A DNA stretch of 64,000 nt from Anaerolineales bacterium (GCA_016785015.1 JADHTJ010000002.1:1-64000), one strand, 5' to 3'; positions 43,235 through 52,398 are shown, numbered from the stretch's first letter. The notes: generated by a model not told the origin, from the letters alone. A program made the numbers and translations.

Positions 43235-44518
43235 ATGCAATTCACCACCACTTATATCTCACTCGCACAACAACTCGATCAAAAAGACGAGTTAGGGTCA
43301 TTTCGTGATCGATTTGTAATCGCAAATCCAGATCTCATCTACCTGGATGGAAACTCACTTGGACGTTTACCAAAGCCTACGGTTGACCTGATGAGTGATG
43401 CTGTCGAACGTCAATGGGGAGAACGACTCATTCAAGGTTGGAATGATGGCTGGGTTCACCAACCTACCCAGCTGGGGGAGAAAATCGCTCAGTTGATCGG
43501 CGCGCAACCGGAGGAGGTACTGGTTTGTGAAACCAATTCCATCAATCTGTTCAAGCTGGCAGTGGCAGCCTTGCGTCTGCGCCCAGACCGCACCAAGATC
43601 GTCAGCGACGAGTTCAATTTTCCCTCGGATTTATATATCCTGCAGGGCATCATCGATATGCTGGGAAACCAGCATCAACTCGAATTGATGCGATCCGACG
43701 ATAGTGTGTCGATCACCCCTCAGGCCATCGAGAGTCTCATAAATCAGGATACTGCCCTGGTCAGCCTGACACATGTGGCCTTCAAAAGCGCTTTCATGTA
43801 CGATATACCGCGCGTCACCGAGCTGGCTCATAAAGCGGGGGCGATGATGATCTGGGATTTATGTCACTCTGTGGGAGCAGTGCCGCTGCACTTAAATGAG
43901 TGGGGCGTGGATTTAGCAGTTGGATGCACTTACAAATACCTCAACGGCGGTCCTGGTTCCCCAGCATTTATCTACATCCGCAGAGAATTGCAGAAAGAGT
44001 TGGTCTCACCTTTGTGGGGTTGGTTTGCAGCGCAGAAACCCTTTGATTTTGATCTGGATTTCACCCCCGCCGATGACATCTCGCGCTTCCGCGTGGGCAG
44101 CATCCCTGTCATTTCTATGCTGGCCATCGAACCTGCCCTAGATATATTCATCGAAGCAGGCATGGAGAAATTACGCCGCAAGAGCATCCAGCAGACCGAA
44201 TACTTGATTTACCTGGCTGAACAGTGGCTCTATCCCCTGGGATTCACGATGGGGTCCCCGCGTGACCCCGAGAAGCGCGGCTCACATATTTCAATACGCC
44301 ATCCCGAGGCTTACCGCATTATCCGGGCGTTGATTGAGCCTGCCTCTCCAGCCGTGCGCGTCATCCCCGATTTCCGCGCCCCAGACAACATCCGCATGGG
44401 CATCGCCCCACTCTATAACACTTTTACTGATATCCACCGCGCGCTGACACGCATCCGTGAAATCGTTGTGAATAAGGAATATGAAAAATTTTCCGAGGAG
44501 AGGCTGGCGGTAACGTGA
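43235..44518 (+). CDS. kynU: Kynureninase
   Basis: The 427-residue PLP enzyme has YLDGNSLGRLPK at the start, CETNSINLFKL, IWDLCHSVGAVPL with the PLP-binding Asp, and the Lys site VGCTYKYLNGGPGSPAFIY. The C-terminal RGSHISIRHPEAY and PDNIRMGIAPLY also fit kynureninase. It cleaves kynurenine or hydroxykynurenine in tryptophan breakdown. AAAGGAA precedes the ATG. No other kyn gene is nearby. Confidence 0.93.
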   Translation: MQFTTTYISLAQQLDQKDELGSFRDRFVIANPDLIYLDGNSLGRLPKPTVDLMSDAVERQWGERLIQGWNDGWVHQPTQLGEKIAQLIGAQPEEVLVCETNSINLFKLAVAALRLRPDRTKIVSDEFNFPSDLYILQGIIDMLGNQHQLELMRSDDSVSITPQAIESLINQDTALVSLTHVAFKSAFMYDIPRVTELAHKAGAMMIWDLCHSVGAVPLHLNEWGVDLAVGCTYKYLNGGPGSPAFIYIRRELQKELVSPLWGWFAAQKPFDFDLDFTPADDISRFRVGSIPVISMLAIEPALDIFIEAGMEKLRRKSIQQTEYLIYLAEQWLYPLGFTMGSPRDPEKRGSHISIRHPEAYRIIRALIEPASPAVRVIPDFRAPDNIRMGIAPLYNTFTDIHRALTRIREIVVNKEYEKFSEERLAVT

Positions 44519-44550
44519 CCTTTCCGCTCATCAATCTAAAAAATCAATTA

Positions 44551-44643
44551 GGTCGTGTTGACATTTGGTGACTTCTCTCTGGAAATAGGAGTCTTCACAA
44601 TCGGAAGTTATCACCTGCAAGCTTTCGAAATGTCAACACTACC
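44551..44643. mobile_element. 93-bp MITE with GGTCGTGTTGACATTT ends
   Basis: The ends GGTCGTGTTGACATTT (44551-44566) and, on the other strand, GGTAGTGTTGACATTT (44643-44628) are 16-bp inverted repeats with one mismatch, flanked by TA on both sides. The TA duplication and end sequence fit IS5- or IS630-type elements. No gene lies inside. Removing it would leave the cyclase reading GAC TAA, so the insertion merely swapped the stop for TAG. Confidence 0.75.
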
Positions 44644-46142
44644 TAGTCATCTCGCATAGCAACGACTTCGAATAAGGTGTGCTCCCCTTGCTTTCCCTTG
44701 ATTGGAAGCGTGATTTGTTTTCCAACAGTCACGTATTCATTGACAAATTGGTGGGTATCATTTGAAATCAAGAAGGTAGTACCAGCGACTTTATTTGCCC
44801 CCTCAATTCGGCTGGCGAAATTGACTGCATCGCCAACGACAGAAGAATGTTTATCGTTTGGTGGACCTAGTTCGCCAACGACAACATTTCCACAGTGAAG
44901 TCCAATCCGGATTTCTAACTTATTCTTATAGATGGGCTGGAAATATTCGGCAAGATTTTCGATCTCATCAATAATTTCTAATGCGCTTTTTATCGCTTGC
45001 ATCGAAGATTGCCTAGGATCATGATTGTCGAAAAGAGCCAACAAACCATCTCCGAGGTAATTGTCTATCGTGCCCCCAAATTTTTCGATCACTCGCCCCA
45101 TTCTTTGATAATATCGATTCAGGGCGTGGACAACATCATAGGTTGGCAATGACTCAGCAAAGGGAGTAAAGTTCACCAAATCCACAAAAAGGATGGCCAT
45201 AGTTTTTTCTTCTCCGACCATGCCAGGTTTCGAGCCGGGTTTCAATTGGCTGGTCAATTCGATGTCATCATCGTCCAGGACAAGCCGACGCAACTCGACT
45301 TTTCCAGTGACGCGCGTTTGGCATGCCTAACGAATATCATCAGAAAAGTGCAGCTTCTCAGCCATTGCTTTTTCTCGATTGTTGCGCGGCGAGCAATGCT
45401 CTAACCCACCCAATACCAATACCCGACAGGTTGAGTAGCGCGCGTTTCCTCCACATACATGCGTATGCGGGATTCCAGCCTGCAATGAGGTGTAAAGAAT
45501 ACTTGATTTCGGCGAAGTTTTTACCAAGAGGTCGTCCGGATGATAATGAATCCCGATCCTGATATCTGTTGGTGGTTTCTTTTGATCTTGTGCTTTGGTT
45601 GATATGCGGCGGAACTTGTATTGTTTGTTCTTGCGGATGGATGCAGTCCAAACGGTAAATCCACAAGAAAATCCAATGATTGTGACTACGATGAGCGTTC
45701 TGCCAATTTCCTCGGGTGTGAACTCAATAAATGTTGTTAATGCAATCAGGCCAACAACTCCTGTACAAATGACAAGCACAACAAGTATGCGAGCAGACCA
45801 ACGATGTATCGCTATCAGCGTTGCCGAAGCAGTTGTTTTGAGGTTCAGAAACCACCCAAGGATTCCCTGAAAAACCACTAGAATAAATACGAGAAAGGCA
45901 ATTATTCGATGCGGGTTGAACACATCAAGTAGACCTACATCCCCGTTTGTATCGGCATAAAAGCGAGAGATCGCTCCAGATGCGACTGCGATCGTCGATC
46001 CTACAATAATAATTGCTAATGTACCAATGAAATAATGCCAGGCGAATAATCTACGCTGACCAAATTTGGTGAGGAAAGCGACTAAGATTAATAATCCAGC
46101 TAATGCGCTGACAAATGGGTGTATGAATAAGTATGTAGGCAT
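44643..46142 (-). pseudogene. Adenylate/guanylate cyclase with membrane and 2Fe-2S domains, broken by an amber codon
   Basis: The reading frame from 46142 encodes about six membrane helices, a linker, then a plant-type 2Fe-2S ferredoxin domain (SLQAGIPHTHVCGGNARYSTCR) and, past a TAG at 45327-45329, the fourth Cys (ACQTR) and a class III cyclase domain (AILFVDLVNFTPFAE ... GDGLLALF ... IGLHCGNVVVGE ... SVVGDAVNFASRIE). The frame is kept on both sides of the TAG, so it is one gene with a nonsense change (Leu codon expected). The second Fe-S Cys of CGGNARCSTC is Tyr here. Both point changes hit the Fe-S domain. The catalytic half might still be made from an internal start at 45293. Confidence 0.85.
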
Positions 46143-46175
46143 ATTTCGCTCAAAAGCTTACGACATAATCGAATT

Positions 46176-48656
46176 TTATGGAGTCAGTGCTGCTGATAAT
46201 ATGGCTGCTCCAATTTCATTTGCAGTTGACAGATTTTCTTCTTCAAGAATAATTATCAGCGCGAAAGGAGTGTTTTCCCATTCCGGCGTAGTGCCGCCGA
46301 TGTACCAGGTCAAGGCTTCTTCGTTGGGAGTTAGAGTCAAGTGCCAGGTGGGGGCGCTGGCATCTTCATAGATGGCAGCGATCCCTCGCGCATCATTAGC
46401 GTTAATGCGTTCCACGGGTTCTCCCAAGGGAGGCAGTAGTACCCATTGCTCAAGGGGGTTTTGGTACGCCTGGGCAATGCGCAGGGCAGGCTGGATTCCA
46501 CCATTACTTATCGCTGCAGCAAGCTGTGCCATTGTCATGGGGCTGGTCGCTTCGAGTTCGCCTGTGGCTCCGCTCAGAGCGAGAAGCTCACTCCCAGGTA
46601 GGCGCAGGGGTGCAGGTTCTAGCCAGGGGACAGTTTCTCCGTTAGGGAATAGGCTCCCCAACAAATCTCCAATTGGATAGCGCCCCTGGATGGCGCGGTT
46701 GAGCAAGGGGGCGCTATCATCCTGGATCAGTTCGTCCCAGGTTTCATCCAACAGGTTAGGGTCATAAGTTGGGTGGGATGCCATCGCTAGTATCTCGCCA
46801 TTTTTGGCATTTAGCAGAACTATCGCGCCAGTGTGGTCACCGAGTAGATCGTCGGCAATTCTTTGCAGTTCCAAGTTGATAGTCAGGCGCACATCCAGGC
46901 CGGGGGGTGACTGGCCATAAAGTAAGTGATGCCACCAAATGGTCATAGCGCCCTGACCCTGAAGACCACGCAGATAGTCGTCAAGGCTGGCTTCGAGCCC
47001 CGCTTGCCCATAGATCGGATGGTTGTAGCCTAGCACTGGACCAAGGCTGGGAGCCAGGGTTGTACGAATGAAATCTCCACTTTGACCTGTGGTTTCGACC
47101 AGGGGGGTATTGTGGCGGTCGAGCAGCGCGCCGCGCGGCACGGAGAGATCGGCGATGGCGCGACGGGGGTTGTCGGTGCGGGTGAGCAGGTCAGGACCGC
47201 GCTGAACGGACCACCAGCCGTTTACGAAAGCCGCGGCAGTTAGGCTTGTAAGCAAGATTGCTGTGAGATGAAATAATTGGTGTGAAGAAAACCGTTGAAC
47301 GTTGGACTGCTTGCCCTGAGCTTGTCGAAAGGTTGAACGTTGAACGTTCGGATTAGAACTGATATGGAGCAAGAGAAGAATTGCAATAAACGAGATGAGT
47401 AGTGATGATCCCCCATACGAGACGAAGGGCAGCGTCACACCGGTGAGGGGCAGCAAGCGTAGATTTCCGCCGATGATCAGAATGCTTTGGGCGACCAGGT
47501 AGGCGGTCAGGCCCCCGGCCAGATATCGTGAGAAGGCATCTCGCGCGCGCAGGGCGGTGCGCATACCCCGGTGAAGCAGCAGTCCTAGCAGCGCCAGCAA
47601 TCCCAAAGCCCCAACCAGACCGGTCTCTTCGACCATGGCCGTGAAGACAAAGTCGGAGTGGGCTACAGGGACGACATTGGGGTTGCCCATCCCTGCCCCC
47701 CGGCCGAAAATGCCCCCATTAGCCACAGCGATTAGGGATTGCACGATTTGGTACGAGCGCCCGCTAGGGTCGAGCCAGGGATTGAACCAGGCGTCGACGC
47801 GCAGCCGCACCACATCGAAGAGGGCGTATCCCGCCACTCCGGCCAGTCCCAAACCAAGCGCGCTGAACAAAGGGATCATGCGCCAGCCCAGAGCGAGGTA
47901 GATCATCGCTGAATAGATGAAGATGAACAGCGATGCGGTACCTAAGTCGCGCTGCACGAGCAGAAGTAAAAGGGCGACGCCTGTCATAACCAATGTAGGG
48001 ATGAGTATGCGAAGTTGGGGTAGGTCAAGCCGGGAGCCAAGAGCGGAATACGAAGAGCGGAGAGAGTGAGGTATCTTATCGTCAGGGCGTTTTACGAATG
48101 TATGACCCCAGTCGGCGAAGAAAGCCGCCAAGTATACGATCAGTAATAATTTGAGCGGCTCGGATGGTTGCAGATAGACGCCGCAGCAACCCAGCCACAG
48201 GCGCGGACCAAATCCCATGGGGTTGGTTCCGAAGATTAGCGTCAGTGCGGTGAGTAGCAGACCGCTGGTCAGCCAAAGGTATTTATAGCGGCGTAGGATA
48301 CTCAGAGGTGAGGCCAGGCGCATGCCAGCAACAAGCACAGCCAAGGCGACGGCCAGCCAAATTGTTTGCCGAATGCCAAAGCGCGTTGTCAAACGCCAGA
48401 TGGTCAGCAGTCCCCAACCGGTCAGCAGTCCGATGAGTGGCAGCAGATAAGGATCACGTTGGGCCAATCGGCGTGAGCTTTCGTTGTGAGCAATGGCGAA
48501 ACCACCCAACCAAACCAGGTATCCCAACCAATGGCTCCAACGATAATCGACATCCCAGGAGCGCGCCACCACAGCGGGGGAAATGGTTAATGCCAGGGAA
48601 TAGAATCCCAAGAATATGGCTGCCAACACAAAGAGAGTCCGTTGCGTTCTGTTCAT
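46176..48656 (-). CDS. SEDS (FtsW/RodA) glycosyltransferase fused to a degenerate penicillin-binding protein
   Basis: Residues 1-435 are a SEDS polytopic domain: GTNPMGFGPRLWLGCCGVYLQPSEPLKL, AWFNPWLDPSGRSYQIVQSLIAVANGGIFGRG, HSDFVFTAMVEETGLVGA and LPFVSYGGSSLL are all family hallmarks. Residues 460-826 are a class B PBP-like part (RGALLDRHNTPLVE, QRIADDLLGDHTGAIVLLNAKNGEILAMASHPTYDPN). The transpeptidase SXXK should follow LLNRAIQGRYP but reads G-D664-LLG667, and no KTG motif is seen, so it cannot be an active transpeptidase. The fused PBP may act only as a SEDS activator. A dispersed repeat (residues about 437-458) forms the linker. Confidence 0.88.
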   Translation of the reverse strand: MNRTQRTLFVLAAIFLGFYSLALTISPAVVARSWDVDYRWSHWLGYLVWLGGFAIAHNESSRRLAQRDPYLLPLIGLLTGWGLLTIWRLTTRFGIRQTIWLAVALAVLVAGMRLASPLSILRRYKYLWLTSGLLLTALTLIFGTNPMGFGPRLWLGCCGVYLQPSEPLKLLLIVYLAAFFADWGHTFVKRPDDKIPHSLRSSYSALGSRLDLPQLRILIPTLVMTGVALLLLLVQRDLGTASLFIFIYSAMIYLALGWRMIPLFSALGLGLAGVAGYALFDVVRLRVDAWFNPWLDPSGRSYQIVQSLIAVANGGIFGRGAGMGNPNVVPVAHSDFVFTAMVEETGLVGALGLLALLGLLLHRGMRTALRARDAFSRYLAGGLTAYLVAQSILIIGGNLRLLPLTGVTLPFVSYGGSSLLISFIAILLLLHISSNPNVQRSTFRQAQGKQSNVQRFSSHQLFHLTAILLTSLTAAAFVNGWWSVQRGPDLLTRTDNPRRAIADLSVPRGALLDRHNTPLVETTGQSGDFIRTTLAPSLGPVLGYNHPIYGQAGLEASLDDYLRGLQGQGAMTIWWHHLLYGQSPPGLDVRLTINLELQRIADDLLGDHTGAIVLLNAKNGEILAMASHPTYDPNLLDETWDELIQDDSAPLLNRAIQGRYPIGDLLGSLFPNGETVPWLEPAPLRLPGSELLALSGATGELEATSPMTMAQLAAAISNGGIQPALRIAQAYQNPLEQWVLLPPLGEPVERINANDARGIAAIYEDASAPTWHLTLTPNEEALTWYIGGTTPEWENTPFALIIILEEENLSTANEIGAAILSAALTP
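47284..47346 (-). repeat. In-frame GTTGAACGTT / CCTGAGCTTGTCGAAAGG repeat in the SEDS-PBP linker
   Basis: Three copies of GTTGAACGTT surround CCCTGAGCTTGTCGAAAGG. It is read as NVQRSTFRQAQGKQSNVQRF, which has no family resemblance, exactly between the last SEDS helix and the first PBP helix. Confidence 0.8.
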
Positions 48657-48703
48657 GGTAGCTCTATTTTATCGGACAAACTGAAAAGCGTGAAATGATT
48701 CCC

Positions 48704-48926
48704 CTTTTTATCACGAATAATAACGAATAGGACGAATGACACGAATTTTAATAAAGGGAATTCGTGTCATTGGTGTCATTCGTGTTTTGATCAATTAAGA
48801 AACGAAAACCTTTAGAGTTAGAAAAAAACCAAAAGGCTTCCATCAAAATATCTTAACCGCAAAGATGCCAAGGGCGCAAAGGGAAATTTTTTTCTTTGCG
48901 TTCTTTGCGTCTTCGCGGTAAAGATA
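48704..48926. repeat. Two quasi-palindromes (48704-48795 and 48853-48926)
   Basis: First: ACGAATAGGACGAATGACACGAATTT / AATTCGTGTCATTGGTGTCATTCGTG. Second: ACCGCAAAGATGCCAAGGGCGCAAAG / CTTTGCGTTCTTTGCGTCTTCGCGGT. They fill the space between the fumarase and SEDS-PBP genes; no gene is seen. Confidence 0.8.
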
Positions 48927-48927
48927 A

Positions 48928-49806
48928 TTACGAATAAGTTACTTCCCCGTCCTGCACAACCATCTTACGGCGGCGGTACGCCCAGCACATATAAGAGACG
49001 GAAACAAAGTAGCTGGCCGGCAGTCGGTGCAAGCCCTTAATCTTGGTACCTAGCACGGTGGTCTTTCCGCCAAATCCCATGGGACCAATATCCAACTGAT
49101 TGGCTTCTTCAGTGATGCGTTCTTCAAGCGCGGCAAGTTCAGGGTCATCGTTTTTGTCGTCCAGTTGACGGAAGAGTGTTTCCTTCGATGCCAGGAAAGA
49201 AGATCCACGATCCCCACCGATGGAGACACCCAAAGCTCCCGGGGCACAGCCTTTACCCTGGGCATCGTTGACCGCGTCCAGCACAACCTTGCGCACCCCT
49301 TCCAGGTCGCGCCCAGCGCCCAAACGATTGTCCGGCAGTTTGTACTGCGCGCCGACGTTCTCACAACCACCCCCCTTGAGCATCAATTCAATAGTCAGGG
49401 GTTGATCTTCATCGACCTCTTCAAAATGGATTGTGGGATAGTGCTCGTCACCGGTATTGTCACCGGTATTTTTCCCGCTGATGGTGTTTACAGAGTTGGG
49501 TCGCAGATACGACTTTTGGGTGGCACCCACTACCCCGGCCTGGATCTGTTTCCTAAGTTTACGCGTGCTCCACCCTTCGGGATAGTGCACATAGAAGATC
49601 GGTGTACCTGTGTCCTGGCAAATAGGGGTAGAGTTCTCCCGTGCCATGTCTACGTTTTTGAGAATCGTATCCATAGCCCCTTCGGCTGCAGAACCGGGTT
49701 CTTCTTCCTCTTTAGCAGCGCGCAATCGTTTCTCAATGTCTGGGGGTAAGTTGGTTGAAGTGAATCGGACCAGTTCAAGGATTTCTTTGGTCAAGTCGGG
49801 TTGCAT
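48928..49806 (-). CDS. Class I fumarate hydratase / tartrate dehydratase alpha-type subunit
   Basis: The 292-residue protein has TPICQDTGTPIFYV, LMLKGGGCENVGAQYKLPD and GKGCAPGALGVSIGGDR, whose Cys residues bind the catalytic 4Fe-4S cluster of class I fumarases. It is the alpha subunit or N-terminal-domain type; a beta subunit is not adjacent. It hydrates fumarate to malate, or a similar diacid. GGAGGT precedes the ATG. Confidence 0.9.
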   Translation of the reverse strand: MQPDLTKEILELVRFTSTNLPPDIEKRLRAAKEEEEPGSAAEGAMDTILKNVDMARENSTPICQDTGTPIFYVHYPEGWSTRKLRKQIQAGVVGATQKSYLRPNSVNTISGKNTGDNTGDEHYPTIHFEEVDEDQPLTIELMLKGGGCENVGAQYKLPDNRLGAGRDLEGVRKVVLDAVNDAQGKGCAPGALGVSIGGDRGSSFLASKETLFRQLDDKNDDPELAALEERITEEANQLDIGPMGFGGKTTVLGTKIKGLHRLPASYFVSVSYMCWAYRRRKMVVQDGEVTYS

Positions 49807-49819
49807 TTGGACCTCCGGA

Positions 49820-49855
49820 ATTCAGTGTTCAGTGGACTGTGTGCAGTGAACAGTC
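49820..49855. repeat. TTCAGTG/CAGTGGACTG repeat upstream of the fumarase gene
   Basis: TTCAGTGTTCAGTGGACTG and GTGCAGTGAACAGTC are short related words of the CAGTG family. They lie just before the Shine-Dalgarno sequence of the fumarase gene. Confidence 0.6.
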
Positions 49856-49947
49856 TTCTTCTATACACTGGTTACAGTTCGCTATTTACAGTTATATCTT
49901 ACCCTAAATTTGTGTCCGAAACGAGAGCCATAATATACTTTTAATGA

Positions 49948-50052
49948 TTATCTTCGCTCGAATACGTTTCCACCTTCGGCGACGTACGCCTTAGGGCCCA
50001 AGCCTCTTGAACCGCCAGTGAGTAGAACAACTTTGCCCCGGATCTTATTCAT
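49948..50052 (-). pseudogene. Truncated short-chain dehydrogenase remnant
   Basis: An ATG overlapping the oxidoreductase stop (ATGA) begins a 34-codon frame reading MNKIRGKVVLLTGGSRGLGPKAYVAEGGNVFERR, split here as GKVVLLTGGSRGLG plus AYVAEGGNVFERR. The first part is the SDR cofactor-binding start and the second looks like the next helix/strand, with residues between them deleted. It then stops. It is too short to fold. Confidence 0.65.
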
Positions 50053-51059
50053 TTCTCGCCCACAATCAACACTATTCTACCTTTCACCATGGCCCCTTCG
50101 ATCAATTCGTGAGCCCGCGCGGCTTCTTCAAGTTTCATGCGCTGCTCGATGGATGGTTTTATCTTCCCATCTGCTAGCAAACCAAAGAGCGCGGTTAAAT
50201 CTTCCTTGAACCACTGCGGCTGTTTATCACGCAACGCGCCGATAGAATAGAAAGACGCCCCGCGTCCATTTGGGAGCATATTCCACAGAGCGACGCTCAT
50301 ATATTCGATGGGCACATTGCCGCCCTTGCCCAAGGCCTGATTGTAAAAGCCGTAGGCTACCAGTGTGCCGCCTTTCTTCAACGATTTGAACGAACGCTTG
50401 AAGTTCTCGCCGCCGATGGCATCGAAAGCTGCGTCTACCCCGCCAATGGTTTGCATATCAGCGAGAAAATCTTCGCTATTGTAATCAATTGGAGTTCCAC
50501 CCAGGCGTTTGATCAACTCATGTTTTGCTTTGGAAGCCGTGCCGTACATCTCCAGATTGAGCAACGCCCCTAATTCAAGCAATGCCGTGCCAACCGCCCC
50601 GCCAGCACCGTGAACCAGAATTTTCTGACCGCTTTGCACTTTGACGCACCGATGCAGCATTTGATAGGCAGTGACGTACGAAAGCACCATGCTGACCGCT
50701 TCAGCCGGATCTACATCATCAGGAACAAAGACGAGTGAATCCGCCGATCGGAGCATGTATTCAGTGTAGGCTCCGAAAACGGTCAGGTCGGCGACCATTT
50801 GCCCCACTTCAATACCGTTGACGCCTGCGCCCAGCTTGTCAACTACGCCAACCATAGCGTAGCCGGGTGAGAGCGGCGGCGTTTCTTTGAAACCGTAGTA
50901 AATCCCTTTTCGTACCATCGTATCGCTAAAGGTGGCACTGGCAGCCAACACTTTGACGCGTACTTCACCCACGCCAGGTTCGGGCAGGTTGAATTCTTCG
51001 ATAACTTGTAAAACTTCTGGGCCGCCGAATTCGTTTAGTAGCACTTTTTTGTAGCTCAT
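50049..51059 (-). CDS. Medium-chain dehydrogenase/reductase, quinone oxidoreductase-like
   Basis: The 336-residue protein has the MDR catalytic domain (FGGPEVLQVIEEFNLPEPGVGEVRVKVLAAS, PPLSPGYAMVGVVDKLGAGV) and the Rossmann motif ILVHGAGGAVGTALLELGALL. It lacks the zinc ligands of alcohol dehydrogenases and so fits the NADPH:quinone reductase branch. It follows the TetR gene by 34 bases in the same direction, which suggests a self-controlled detoxification operon. Confidence 0.88.
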   Translation of the reverse strand: MSYKKVLLNEFGGPEVLQVIEEFNLPEPGVGEVRVKVLAASATFSDTMVRKGIYYGFKETPPLSPGYAMVGVVDKLGAGVNGIEVGQMVADLTVFGAYTEYMLRSADSLVFVPDDVDPAEAVSMVLSYVTAYQMLHRCVKVQSGQKILVHGAGGAVGTALLELGALLNLEMYGTASKAKHELIKRLGGTPIDYNSEDFLADMQTIGGVDAAFDAIGGENFKRSFKSLKKGGTLVAYGFYNQALGKGGNVPIEYMSVALWNMLPNGRGASFYSIGALRDKQPQWFKEDLTALFGLLADGKIKPSIEQRMKLEEAARAHELIEGAMVKGRIVLIVGEK

Positions 51060-51093
51060 TTTTCCTCACATTTCTCTCTATTCTGAAACCTGA

Positions 51094-51792
51094 TTAATCA
51101 GTTAACATTCGCTCGACCAAGGAGCAAATTTCTTTCTCAAAAAATGACCCAATGTTGACTTCTTCAGGCACATCGCTCAAATGGCCATTGAGTTCCAACG
51201 AAACAAGGCCATGGATCTTTGCCCAATTTGTCAGGGCAAGCTGGATGACGGAGAGCGGCCCGGTGTAGCCAAGTTTCTCGACCCATGGTTCCAGCATTTT
51301 GATAAGTGCCGGTGAGAGTTCATTCAAAGTAAGCAGACCATCCTGATAGACCGCGTCCAAAACCCTGATCAGCTCGATCAAACTCTGGGCAGCTGCCGGC
51401 CCAGTGATTCCCACAGGGGCGTGATAATTTGGGATTGGAGTTCCAAAGATCAGGCTGTATTCTGCTCGATGCGTCAAAGCCCAGGCGCGGTAAGCACACG
51501 CCGAGGCCATGATACGCTTGTCGTGCGATTCTTCTTCAGTCTCTTGTGATGCGGCCAGCGCAGCGGCAAGTGATTTGTAAGCATCCACAATCAGTGCGGT
51601 TACCAGATCATCACGGCTGTCAAAATAGCGATACAGTGCTGGTGCGGTCATGCCCATTTCTGCGGCAATTCCCCGTAGCGATAGTGCAGCAGCGCCGTTT
51701 TTAGAAATTTGCATACGGGCAGTTTCTTTTATTTCATCAATTGTTTCAGCGCGCACGCGCTCGCGTCGGGTCGGGGACAAAATATTTTCCAA
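51094..51792 (-). CDS. TetR family transcriptional regulator
   Basis: The 232-residue protein has a TetR HTH (TIDEIKETARMQISKNGAAALSLRGIAAEMGMTAPALYRYFDSRDDLVTAL) and a WHG-type C-terminal ligand domain (YRAWALTHRAEYSLIFGTPIPNYHAP). The start codon is TTG at 51792 without a Shine-Dalgarno sequence; TATAAT lies 13 bases upstream. It is followed by the quinone-reductase gene it probably controls. The AT-rich 50 bases upstream hold small dyads that may be the operator. Confidence 0.88.
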   Translation of the reverse strand: MENILSPTRRERVRAETIDEIKETARMQISKNGAAALSLRGIAAEMGMTAPALYRYFDSRDDLVTALIVDAYKSLAAALAASQETEEESHDKRIMASACAYRAWALTHRAEYSLIFGTPIPNYHAPVGITGPAAAQSLIELIRVLDAVYQDGLLTLNELSPALIKMLEPWVEKLGYTGPLSVIQLALTNWAKIHGLVSLELNGHLSDVPEEVNIGSFFEKEICSLVERMLTD

Positions 51793-51909
51793 TTAATTGT
51801 TATACATTATAAAATTAGTTAATAGTGTAAACATTTTAATTTGATAAACAATATCCGTCAAGCATTTGTCCTGAAACTATTCCTCTCGAAATGAACTCCG
51901 CGTCCGTGC

Positions 51910-51915
51910 TAGAAT
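51910..51915 (+). promoter_or_regulatory. -10 box for a leaderless transcript
   Basis: TAGAAT ends six bases before ATG 51922, the same arrangement as at 38059 and 36874. No convincing -35 box is seen. Confidence 0.5.
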
Positions 51916-51921
51916 TAGCAA

Positions 51922-52398
51922 ATGAACAACAGTCAAACACCCTACTTCAAGGGTGCCATCTGGTTGGGATTAGTTGTACTGATCCCCATCACTGCCCTGC
52001 TTTTTTCTTCGCTGCGCGCTGAGCCTGAAGCCCCCAGATGGATTGTTATCCTTTTCCTGATGATGTTCTTTAATGCCGGCCTGACACTGGTGTTGCTGGA
52101 TTCGCTCTTCAATGAGGTCCGTGAGGATCTCTGGTTCGCGTATTTCCAGGCATTGGTGTTGCTCTCTATTCCGCTGTTGTTTGCCATCCTGCTGAATTGG
52201 GTCGCCTTCGGACCGGGTGAGCGCGAGTTCAGCGGGGGAGTTTCAATTCCGTTTCTATCGTTTTCCTTTGAGCGTGCCAATACAATTTTGGGTCGACTTA
52301 TTTTTGGCATTCCCGCACTGCTGATGGATGTATTCATTGGTATTGTCATCGCGGCTGTAGTTAAAACTATGTTTGGTAATGGAGAAGAAAAAAAATGA
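51922..52398 (+). CDS. Unknown four-helix membrane protein
   Basis: The 158-residue protein has four hydrophobic helices (about 11-30, 40-62, 72-95 and 128-150). No family is recognised. It overlaps the amidohydrolase gene by ATGA, so the two are translated together. A -10-like box six bases before the ATG suggests a leaderless mRNA. Confidence 0.65.
   Translation: MNNSQTPYFKGAIWLGLVVLIPITALLFSSLRAEPEAPRWIVILFLMMFFNAGLTLVLLDSLFNEVREDLWFAYFQALVLLSIPLLFAILLNWVAFGPGEREFSGGVSIPFLSFSFERANTILGRLIFGIPALLMDVFIGIVIAAVVKTMFGNGEEKK

Noticed and set aside
45293..45329. Amber codon in the cyclase read as pyrrolysine
   Set aside because: No reason to expect pyrrolysine in such a protein; the second Fe-S Cys is also lost, which fits decay better.
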